The notes under the pieces are model-generated. The model was not told the origin of the DNA and made no database searches. It saw nothing but the letters and a program-made list of their open reading frames with translations. Of a DNA stretch of 64,000 bases, positions 44,701 to 56,700 are shown one piece after another. The stretch is taken from NCBI GenBank assembly GCA_028564705.1, contig JAPXFQ010000256.1:1922001-1986000 (forward strand), in the 5' to 3' direction. Both the position numbers and the translations under genes were made by a program. Position 1 is the stretch's first letter. Each line of letters begins with the position of its first letter. The DNA comes from Apricaphanius iberus. Its lineage: Eukaryota; Chordata; Actinopteri; Cyprinodontiformes; Aphaniidae.

Positions 44701-47700
44701 AGCTTCTAAATGAAGATGCTGTTGTATTACTTGGATTAATAGCTATAACAGTAGTGATGATGATTGCATTACACTTAGCACATGTCATGAGTTTGTTGTA
44801 ACACTAATGTTTTACTTTATAATTAGATAGCACATGACACGTGAAGATAACACTTTAGCTGGAAGTAAATTACGGTCATATTAGAGCAACTGTGTTTGGC
44901 TGTGATCAAATTATTTACATGTGATCTGATTATTCAACTAATCAGCAAAGTAATCAGCAATTAGTTGATGATCAAAATAATAGTTTGCGGCAGCCCTAAT
45001 TAATACCCCTTGATTTTACTTTAAAATTAAGGGGTATTGGAATTAAACTTACATACTAAAAATTACTCTGACACCCCTAAATAAAATCCAGTGCAACCAT
45101 TTACCTTCATATCCACCTGATTTGCAAATAGAATCCACCTGTGTTAATTTCATAAAACATCTAAACCCACTGTGAAATGTGGAGGTGGCAGCATCATGAT
45201 GTGAGGATGCCATAATTTTTGGTATTCCATCACAAAATAAGAAAACGGTACCATAAATATCAGCTCCATCAGCTTTTCCTTAAACCTGCGTTATTTTACC
45301 TCCTCCTGTACCACAGAGCTGCAAATGCTTCGATAATAAACTGGGAGTAGAAACAAAGGACCATGGGAAGTTAACTCACAGTGAAAGATCCTCAGCCTCC
45401 TGCCTCATGATGCTGACTCTGCTTTTCTTCGGCAGGGCAGGAGAGTTCTGGTCGCTGATCTTCTGGTAAAACAACATGTAGGCATTCCAGTATCTCCTCC
45501 GCACGTCAGGGTATGGGTTGGCTGAACACACAGAAGGACAAATCAGGCTTCCTTCATTGTTTATCTCAAAATAAATAAATAAAAACATACAATAAAAAAA
45601 TCTTTTAAAAAAAATCACCAGAAACTTACACTGGTCATAAACCTTGGGACGATATTCTCCACCAAAACACTCGTACTCCAGAGTCTCGTCGTTCATATCA
45701 AATTCCTCCACCACGTTGTCATTGAATTTGTACCAGCGGCCACGGGCGTTTCCGCTGTAAGGAAAATATACAAAAACCAGGCTACAGGCATGAAAAATTA
45801 AACTAAAACAGAAGGACAAACTGAAGCAGACATAGAGAATGGTAGCTCTTATAGCACTCCTACGATTCAGAACTGACCCACATTTAGCCGTCTAGGCAGA
45901 AACCCGGGTAGGATTAGAGCTGGGCGGCACGAACAAAATTATCATCACAATTAGGGATGTCCCAATCAGCATTTAAGGCCCCCGATCCTGATCTGGTCTT
46001 TTATAACCAATTTCCAGCAAGTGAATGAGAAAATTACTGCATGCAAAGTAATGGAGTTGCAAAAGTGGAACTCAAATTTATTTTGACAAAGTTGGCAGGT
46101 CTGGAAATGCCAAGAATTATTATTATATTTTTATGGGGATATCATCAGTACTTCAGTTGAACCTCCGCTCCATGATTCTAAGTCATATGTTTATGTTTTG
46201 TCATATCAATACCATTATTTATCAGTGTACCATTATAATTTATTTTATTTATTCGTTATTGTGACTTAAAAGCTGTTTTAGATCAAATTTTGACCTTTCT
46301 TTTTTTTCTTCTGAAAATCTATTTTATTTTATTCAAATGCTACTGAATGTTTTGGTTTAAATTTGCACAGCGAATCAACCTGGGTACATTGTGACGAAGG
46401 AAAAACAAAAATATTTTTTACTCTCTTGATTTTAATCTTATTTTATAAGACATTACCAGATGTAAAGGTTAACAAAAACTCATCTTTAATAAGATCCGCA
46501 TGTACTGCTTTCCCATCTGTGGTCTCATTATGATCCACACTCCTAATCAGCGTTGCTATCTTCCAGAGCCAAACATCTGGAGAGGTTTACAACCTAAAGC
46601 AGCCCTCACGAACGCCGACGATGCAGTCAGGCACCCAACGGAAGAATTTCTACACTCTGCCAGGAAGACTAGAGAACTAGAGTCTTACCGTCTGTCTTTA
46701 ATGAAGGAATAGTAGTGTCCTGCGTGCGCTTGGCCACTGTGGACTACAACCCCCACAAGCTCATAGTTCTCTGATATTGTAACTTTCTTCCTGGGGGATC
46801 CTCCTGAGGAGCCGTCGCCTCGTCCCTCGCCTCCCTCCCCGCTGCAGTCCTGCCGGGCCATTCCAGACACAGTGTAGGGCTCCATGTTCAACACCCAGGG
46901 GAACTGTAGGTCGAAAAGCCAGGTCACAAGAAAACTTTTTAAACTGAAGATTTTCTGTGGTAAAAGCGAAGATAAAATTTAAAGAGAACCGAGTTTTTAG
47001 AGTCTAAAAAGGTGTTCTTACCTTGATCTGCTCATCGTACTTTATAGATCGCCCGCTTTCCCAGTCAAAGCCAAAACGCATGAGGTGGATACAGAGAACA
47101 CTGGGTAGAGATTTTATACATGTTCTCTTCACTGTGGTTCTCTGTGCAGACAAGAAACATGCATCTTTTAAGAACAGAGTTATATAAATACTGCAGAGTC
47201 AATGAATTAAGAGCAAAATACCCACCTTCTCCTTGCACTTTTCGCAGTAGTAAGCATTGCTGCCCTCAAGCACCTCTCCTCTCACAAACTGGTCTAATGA
47301 GATCTCCAGACTCTGGCAAGAAGTCACTCCCAGGTTCAAGGCCATGAAAGTTTCTTCACGCTCATATCTTAGGAAGTTAATGGTACACGTTGGTAAACTT
47401 AACAAGCACTCACAAACAGTTTGGTATTTTGTAAAGGGAGAAATTGCGTCTCACCTGTGTGGACAATCTTTACAAATCTTCTGGTCGGAATAAATTCCTT
47501 GAAATGTGTTTTTGAAGATTTGCTCCCGACCCATTTTCTAAGAGGAAAAAACATTTTGAGAAAACAACTAGGTTGTTCAAAATACAAACAAATACTAATC
47601 CTAGCCTTTGCTTTCGGTTAATGTTGTGCAATCAATACCTTGAGATGTTCGTCTAGCTGGTCCACCAGGCTGGTGAAAAACTCATAGGCATCCTGCTGCT

Positions 47701-50700
47701 CTCTGACATACAGCTCCTTGTTCCACATCTTGAAAATCTGCAACAGGTTTAGATTTCATTGAATGTTAATGAAAAGCAGCAAGCTCTCCTCAGCTCCATC
47801 CCTCGGTAAAGCCTGTTACCTTCCAGAAGTTCTCTGGCACGTAGTACTGCAGCTTGCTCTCCATCAGGTGGCCAAACAAGGACTGGACTTGGTAGAAGAC
47901 GCTTTCCTCAGGCTGGTCTGTGTCGTCCTCAATGGAAAGGAAGGCCTTGAATAGGAGATAAAAAAAGATGTGAGATCAGCAAGTCGACTGAGCGTAACGA
48001 CATTTAGACGGAAGGTCGGTGTACCTCGGCCAGGCCGGGCTGCATGTAGAGCTGCTGGAATACAGCGTTCATGTAACACGTGGCTCCGCCGTTTTTAAGC
48101 CCGACAAAACCTGAGACCGAGCGGCTCTCCACAGGGGGTAAAAACTGGTGAGAGACGAAAATTACATAACACTCACACACACAAAAAATAAGAAAATACA
48201 CACTGAATAATTGAATCTTTTTTCGGCTACCATCTTACATCAAACTCCTTGCAGAGCGACGGATCCGACTGGTGGTGCATGGACAGGAGCTCTTTAGTGA
48301 TGAGGCGCAGGTTTGAGAGCGAGCTGTCAGCGAGCATCACCAGGACCTCGTATGCTGCCAGTCGGCTGCTGGCGGTGCTACACCTGATCGGAGACACACT
48401 TGCTTAGTTCTACCACTAATTCTAAGAAAAATATATAAGACCTTAGGCCTGCCATGCCTATTCACCATAACTATTAATGTTGTCTATAATAACTTGAATA
48501 TTTTTTACACAATTTAATTTAATTAAGAGCCATATGTGCAGAGAAAACCCATCGCTACAGTCTGCAACGGAACTTGTGTGTTTACACACGTGGTGTCAAT
48601 TCATGGGAAGCTGGACGCCGCTTAAGGTTTTGTTAACAAGCACGGAAAAATGATGCATGATGGGATATATCAGCTATATGAAGTTAAGCTTGGTTTATGC
48701 TTGACGCATCCGCGGAGACCCAAATTTCCACACCGCATATTTAGGAAATTTTGTAACAGCGCGGAAAAAACATGGCGGACTGGCAAGAGCTCCTATTGCC
48801 GGAGGTTCGTAAATACAGACATCTTTATGATTCGGCTGATAGAGATCACGGTGATAAACTGTTTTAATGGACCAGTGGACAGTCTCCTTTTTCGTCTTTT
48901 TTCCAAAGTAAACAGCATAAAAGTTCAGCTTTGTTTAAGCTCACAGGTGTCGCCATCTTGTAAACAACAGTGATTACTAGTTCTACAATGGTGTAGTGTT
49001 GTATATACACACTGCCAATGGCAAAATTCCATACTTTTCCAGACCTAAATTTCCAGACTGAAATTTCAATAAACCTATGCGTCACGTCAAGAAATTATGG
49101 AACCGATCATTTGTTTAGATTACTCAGAATAGGTTGTTGTCACCGAAAACATTCTGGACGATTTCAGCTACTTCAAAAAGGAGACAGGGCCAGGAAAAAA
49201 GTTGCTGAAGATTAGCGCTACCAGCTAGCGGCTAGCCAGGAGAAACACTCCTCAGTGAAAGTCCGAAACCATTTCTTCCTCTCAGTACGGACCACTCGTT
49301 TTGTCTTTGGCCTGCTGTCTGATTTCATTTGGAGTTTCGGCTGTAGAGGCAGTTTAGGAAAAGTATTTTTTACTAAATACTCAAAATCTCCACCCTCCAT
49401 AATTACAATTAATATTTTGACTAGCTTACTGAGATATCAACACAAATCCACACATCTTCCGTTATTTCATTCATTGACTTTGATGATAATGTACTGTAAT
49501 GTGATTGGCCTGATGCCAACAACTTCATGGCTTCTCCAGAGCCTTCGCTATTGACACTGTCCTGACCAATAACAGGGGGACAGTGTCGTGACAATAGCCT
49601 CACCTGATTGGTTAATCATTCTCTCTTTCTTTTTTTTTTTTTAAATCAAGCGATGCCAACTCAGCCTGGCCTCCTCACCAGACAACAGAGTGCGGTACCA
49701 TGTTTTCAATGCTCATTCACCACGTAACTTTTATAGGGGCGCTGTTTTACACATTATAAAACACTCAATAATGAATGAAGAGAAGAGGAGGAGATGACAG
49801 AGGGATTAAGTACACGGTTTAAAAAAAAGGGTTTATTAAATGAGTTATATTCTGAAAAAGTGAGGATGCCTGGCCTCCGCAATAAAACGCCACTGTAGAA
49901 CAGTGGTTAAAGTCTTGGAAACGTGAATATTTTTCCATACAATAGTTTACATTTTCCATACTTTTCCAGACCTGGAAATTTAAAATTTTAATTCCATACT
50001 TTTCCATACTTGCGTAGGAACCCTGTGTATGCATGCTGTAGAGCCCTATGCCGCCCCCTACAGTCTTCAAGAATATTGGTTCTCAGCAGGGACAAGCCGC
50101 AAAAAGTATAAAAGCTACTAGAATCCGTCTCGGCCGGTTCCACACGTCTCATTTCTACGCGGAATTTACATGCGTCAAGCATAAACCAAGCTTAACACAG
50201 TCCGCTAAATAAATGAGTGGGGAAACTTTTAGACCCACGTCTGAACACCACCATACCTGCATTTGATAATGTGTGTGTTTTTTTGCAGTCTTTTGTGTTA
50301 AATTTATTTCTGCTCATTTAACCCTTCTTTGTCACCCTACAAAAAACCTCAAGTTCTGGAGAACTGCAGTTGTGGAAAAAGCTTTAAAAAACCCTGAGAT
50401 TAAATGTTTTTTCACTTTTAGACCTTAAAGTTTTGTTACTGTTTAGAACTAATCAAAGATTCAACTAACATTTCTGTGTCATTTTTGTCATAATACCATT
50501 CTACTTTTTTTAACCAACAAAACAATAAAATGTGTGAAGTGGAGAGTTTAAAGTGCCGGGTGTGTGTGGTTTATCAACTATTGGTTTGATCTGTAAATTC
50601 ATGGAAAAAGTAAAAGAAATTCAACCCTGAAACTGAGATTAAAAAGTTAGTCAAAGGTTTCGCCTATATAATGGTTCAACTGAAGTATGTTGACTTTTGA

Positions 50701-53700
50701 TGGTGATCCATTGGAGCTGAATGCCCAGTGGGTGCAGGGTTTGCTTAGCATGCATGTGGTTTCAACCAGTCGGTCATTCAAATAGTATTGTGCAATTGTA
50801 GTAAAGTTCAACCAGGAACAAAAGTTGAAAATTACCAATAACTAAAACCTCTCCGCATGCACAGTATTCATGTCATGTCACGCTTTATAGAACAAGTTCT
50901 TGTTTGTAATGCTATTTTGAGTTGCACAACTGCTTGAAAAAAAAGAAAAGGAAAAAACCCTATTAATTTATTTTTGATGTTTGATGCAAAATTAATGAAT
51001 CTGCTGTAACATTAGTCAAAAGATAAATTAATTAATTAATTAACGTCACCAGAGCTTATAAATAAACATATTTAGGTCAAAAAAGGGGGGAGGAATAAAA
51101 ATAATACTACTACTATTCATACTTGGGGTGAAAGTCGTGGCTCGGGGCTGAAGAGGGTGTTGGGTTGGAGCTGTTGATGATGATGCGCGAAGCTCGAAAA
51201 AGGAAGTCATCAAGCAGCTGCTGGATCAGAGACGGACCTGAGGGAAGAGTTTTCCCAATGCTATGTGATAATGCTCTCTAAGGAACAGTGCGCAACAGAC
51301 ACGCATTGGTGGGGAATGTGTGCGCACTAACCGAGGTGTTCTTTCTCGTTTCCACAGAGAGAGAGCAAGGTTTTGATGAGTCTGAGGTGTCCTGCCAGCA
51401 GGATGTTGTCTGCCTCGCTGGTCTCCATCTCCGAGCTCCAGCTGGGCTCGAAGTTGTCGAGCCAAGAAATCTCATCCTCCAGCATGTTGGCCGCACTCAC
51501 TTTTAACACCTCCATCTCTGACACTGAGGCAGATCAGGACCAGGAGAGAAAACAATCTTTTATAAGCAGGGAGGCAAGCTCTACATCAGAAACTCTTTCG
51601 TTTGATATAAATGTTTCACATCCCTGCTTTGATGGAAGTCACTTACTGGTTAGGTCATCTAGAAGCTGGCATCTTAGGTCAAAATATTCAGTGCACTGGG
51701 AGAGTAACCTGAGGAAAGGAGTCAACATGAAACGCCTACAAGCTCTTTCGATGTTCTGTCATTGGTTCTGCTCTCTTTGGTACCTCTGGTTGACGCCTCT
51801 CATGACAGATGTGGGACTCCATAAAGGCAGCTGAGCGGTGAGAACCACAGAAAGCAGGAACAGGTTTGGTTTCTGGACTTCAGGGAAGGCTGAAGTGTCA
51901 GATTGACTCAGTGTGTACAGCTGATCACAGGCCACACGGCGGATCTGAAGGAGAAGAAGCAGAACTTTGATCTCTGCGACAATTCTGTGAAGTATCTTCA
52001 GAGCGTGGTTTACCTCTGCACTGGGGGAGCCCAGCAGAATATCGATAATGAAATCACTGATGGAGGGAAGGGTGTAAAAAGAAGCTGTAGAGAGAAAGAG
52101 CACGGCGTGTAAAGTCTCTTGGGCTTAAGCTGCCAAAGTCTGCAAAAAACACACAAACTTCTTACACATCTGCTGGCAGCGTAGCTGCAGACAGGTCACC
52201 AGCAGCGACAAAGCTTCCCGGGCGATGATGGCATCCTTGATGGAGACACTCTGCTGTCGAACGCATATCCCAGCATGCAACGCTGTCGGGGTGGACTCCC
52301 CTTCGCTGCTGGAGCTGCAGTTGCTCCCTGCAGGAGCATGAGCAAGGTTTTATATCGGTTAGAGGACGGTTATCAGGATTGCTAAAAAAATGTTAACTAA
52401 TTCTTGTAATAATTATATTTGATCATGAAAAATATTTATTGTACAGCTATGAAAACAGCGTTAAGCGACTTTTCCCCCCTACCAGTACTGCTGACTCTGG
52501 TTCGGGCTCCCTGTGGTAGCAGGGAGCTGTGGGTTTCTCTGATTGGCTGCTGGCTACCAACGAGATCTAGTCGGCCTGCAGCAGCAGCCCAGGTCAGACG
52601 CATGAAACAGGCTACGGTCGAGGTGAAGTCTCCTACCTCCATGGTCTGGATAAGCAAAGAGAAGAGCGCACTTTTAAAAACAACATTCTTTTACCTCCAA
52701 AATGTCTGAATCTGGCTGGAGAAGTTTTAGTCCAGTACCTGGATGGCAACACGAGCAGCAGGAATGATCTCCTCCACCCGGATGGACGAGCGCTCAGACA
52801 GAGACATCTGCCTGTAGGAGGACTTCTCTGGGGTTCCGCACAGAGACAGCTGCCGTCCTGTCCGTCCCGCGTTACGGAACGGCCGCGACGACAGCGCGTC
52901 GCCGTCCCTGATGACATCATCATCCAGTGTTGTTGGCATGCTTTGACCGACGAGGAGGAACCTGCAAAATTCACACAGCTTAGCAGGGAACTGTTGCATG
53001 ATTTTATGATATAAACATCAACACATAATCATAATTAAATCATTTTAAGCTCACAGTCGAGATGAGGAAAAATTATTTTACAATAGCATGTCAACAATGT
53101 TTGAAGAACCCTTAGAATCCATTATTTTAATACTTTAAACATCAGTGCTGCAATTAATATGTATGTATGTATGTATGTATGTATATATATATATTAAAAC
53201 TTCATCTTTCAATCTGTTTTATCTCCATTTCATGTTTGACCAACAGAAAGTAATGCAGAATTTTATGGTACAATAAAAATCATAAAAGGTTTTTTCTGTA
53301 TGCATGTGCAGCCCAATTTACTCTGATGCCACAAAATAAAATGCAGTTCAGGTATTCGCCCTCAGAGGTCAGTTAATTAGCAAACAGAGTCCAACTGTGT
53401 GGTCTGGTTCCAAAAACGATGGTAGACAATACGCCCTGGGAAGACCAAAGGAACACACCACCCAGTTGTAGAGCGACGTTTAAAGCCTAGTTTACACTTT
53501 TCTGTCCGTAAGCTTTTACGATCATATTTTGACGCTGTTGTTATCGTTTTATACTCCTCCGTTGTTGTGAAGCAATGCAGACGTCTCTGGTTGACGACAG
53601 TTTATTTCCTTCAGCTCGTAAATGCACATCCACTCAAGGAGCAATAAGTGAGTTCTGATTGAGCTGGAAAGCTTTTTATTAAAAATGCATGCAAACAAAC

Positions 53701-56700
53701 ACACTGGTCTGTTGTGTTGTTCTCTTCACCTCCTGGTGTTCAAAATCACCAAAAGATCATATTAGATAAAGTGGCCTTGCCATATGAAGCCTTTAGGGGG
53801 AAAAAGCTGCATTGACTACTAATTACATCGACTACAGTTGTGGCCAAAAGTTTTGAGAATGACACAAATATTAGTTTTCATCAAAGTTTGCTGCTAAACC
53901 GCTTTTAGATCTTTGTTTCAGTTGTTTCTGTGATGTACTGAAATATGATTACAAGCACTTCATACGTTTCAAAGGCTTTTATCGACAATTACATGACATT
54001 TATGCAAAGAGTCAGTATTTGCCGTGTTGGCCCTTCTTTTTCAGGACCTCTGCAATTCGACTGGGCATGCTCTCATTAAACTTCAGGGCCAAATCCTGAC
54101 CAATAGCAACCCATTCTTTCATAATCACTTCTTGGAGGTTGTCAGAATTAGTGGGTTTTTGTTTGTCCACCCGCCTCTTGAGGATTGACCACAAATTCTC
54201 AATGGGATTAAGATCTGGGGAGTTTCCAGGCCATGGACCCAAAATGTCAACGTTTTGGTCCCCAAGCCACTTAGTTATTACTTCTGCCTTATGGCACCGT
54301 GCTCCATGGTGCTGGAAAATGCATTGTTCTTCACCAAACTGTTGTTGGATTGTTGGAAGAAGTTGCTGTTGGAGGCTGTTTTGGTACCATTCTTTATTCA
54401 TGGCTGTGTTTTTGGGCAAAATTGTAAGTGAGCCCTCTCCCTTGGATGAGAAGCAACACCACACATGAATGGTCTCAGGATGTTTTACTGTTGGCATGAC
54501 ACAGGACTGATGGTAGCGCTCACCTTTTCGTCTCCGGACAAGCCTTTTTCCAGATGCCCCTGTTACACCAGAATCTGTGACCCATCAGAATCTGTGACCC
54601 TAGTGTGTCTGAGCATTCTGAGTTGAGTTACCAAATGTGAATTTTATGCCCTTACCCAGAGTCCTTTCCCTAAGCATAACTTCCTGGCCTGCTAAAGCTA
54701 AATATACCTAAAGATAAGCATGCCAAAAGCTAAGATTGCCTAAACCTAAGATTGCCTAAAGCTCACCGAAGCCTAGGGTCACAGATTCTGATGGGTCACA
54801 GATTCTGGTGTAACACCCCAAACAATCAGAAAGAGGCTTCATGGGAGAATCTGACTTTGCCCCAGACCTCAGCAGTCCATTCACCAAACTTTCTGCAGAA
54901 GATCAATCTATCCCTGATGGTTTTTTGGAGAGAAGTGGCTTCTTTGCTGCCCTTCTTGACATCAGGCCATCTTCCAAAAGTCTTGGCCTCACTGTGCGTG
55001 CAGATGCGCTGACACCTGCCTGCTGCCATTCTTGAGCAAGCTCTGCACTGGTGTGACTCCGATCCTGCAGCTGAATCCTTTTTAGGAGGCGATCCTGGCG
55101 CTTGCTGGACTTTCTTGGATGCCCTGAAGCCTTTTTAACAAGAATTGAACCTCTTTCCTTCAAGTTCTTGATAATCCTATAAATTGTTGATTTAGGTGCA
55201 ATCTTAGTAGCCACGATATCCTTGCCTGTCATTTTTATGCAACGCAATGACGGCTGCACGCGTTTCTTTGCAGGTCACCATGGAGTTAACAAGACGATTA
55301 CTGAAATGATCTCAGCAGGTCCTTTAATGACAGCAATGAAATGCAGAGGACTTTTCATGGCAAAGAAGGACTATGCAATTCATCTGATCACTGTTCATAA
55401 CATTCTGGAGTATATGCAAATTGCTATTATAAAAACTTAAGAGGCAACTTTTCCAATGTCCAATATTTATGTAATTCTCAAAACGCTTGGCCACGGCTGT
55501 ACAGAGCACCGCTCTGGTGAAATGATCTTGGGCTGATGTTGGGCCGACCAATCACAGACGTGAGCTCTCTGATGCATTTGATGGATATTTAAAAAATTGG
55601 GCTCTACTCAATCCGTCCTTAAGAGCTTATCAGAGAGCCCTTGCATTGACGCATAATGGCGTTGTGTTTCACCACAACTCCGCTTATGGAGAAGCATAAA
55701 CTAGACCTTAAGCTCAATTAGGTATTGTTCAATCTTTCATCCTTCCATATGTTGACAACTGGAAGTCTAACGCTCCTCCATAAAAGCCAGATTTATGGAG
55801 GAGTGGGAAGAAAGCCATTGTTGAAAAAGACCTATAAGACGCTTAAGCTGCTCTGGTCACAAGAGACTAAGGCTGATATTTTTGGCCTACACGCAAAACA
55901 TTATGTGTGACAAACAAACACTGCCTGAATAGGCCATTCTTACTTTTTAGCAGAAAAGGTCGGATATTAAGAACAAAAGACCTGAGACTGGGGGGGGAGG
56001 TTCACCCTAAACATACAGACAGAGGTGCCATGGAATGGTTTAAATCAATGCATTTTAATATGCTGAAATGACCTCGTCAAAGTCTAGATTCAAATCCTAT
56101 TAAGAATACATATCAAGTGCAAAGTGGAACTAAGTCAAAGCAGAAGGCTATGAGCTATATTTAGGTGCGCTACACAAAAGCGACCTCTTCACTAAACGCA
56201 GTTCTCAAAAGTCTACCAAGAACATAGTATGCTACCCTGTCATCTTTAACAACCCTTCTAAACAAAAACAAACAGTGAAAAAGGTTGAAGTCCTGACAGA
56301 ACGTGTTGAACATTTCTTTTTTGCCCAAAACATCTATAGAATGTGTGATGTCCTGTGTTGTGTGAAAAATATGTTTGGACAGATCCCTTGCACCTGGCCA
56401 ACTGAAGACAGATGGAGTAGACTCCTTGTCTGGTCTCGTAGTCCACTTCCGATGGGATGGAATCTCTCTGCATGACATTCACCACCAGACTGAAGAGAAA
56501 ACACACAAATACAGCTCTCAGGACCAAAACAGCAAGATACAGAGATAGTGATGTGGTTTCTACAGCAGATGCCATGCGGCATAAGTGTCCTGGCATTTAA
56601 TGTAACTTGACAATCATGTTTTCACAGTACAACAAAGACAACACTAAAAACTGGCTTTAGTTTACCTAAGGCCTCCAGCTTTTAGGAAGTTTTCACAGAA

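Larger units (their letters stand above)
53835..55499 (-). mobile_element. Tc1/mariner transposon, interrupted by a 255-bp element
   Basis: Flanked by TA dinucleotides. The terminal inverted repeats start CAGTTGTGGCCAAAAGTTTT (left) and CAGCCGTGGCCAAGCGTTTT (right, reversed). The transposase reads on the minus strand in two blocks separated by the insertion at 54561-54815. Without the insert the element is about 1.4 kb, normal for Tc1. Confidence 0.9.
53482..55711. mobile_element. Harbinger-like element A, interrupted by a Tc1 insertion
   Basis: Outer layer of a three-level nest. The ends read AAAGCCTAGTTTACACTT at the left and AAGCATAAACTAGACCTTAA at the right, an inverted pair shared with the element at 30622-31273. 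Removing the inner Tc1 (53835-55499 plus one TA) rejoins sequence that aligns with that second copy (gacta followed by a gccccgttctggcgaagc-like stretch). Short TTA/TTAA-like ends suggest PIF/Harbinger or a TTAA-targeting family; the class is not certain. Confidence 0.6.

Noticed and set aside
51332..51517. Alternative start of USP24 exon at 51517 (acceptor gtcag)
   Set aside because: The phase with the upstream exon gives LTK-MEV and loses conserved Ser-Glu; the acceptor six bases upstream (exon start 51523) gives LTMSEMEV.
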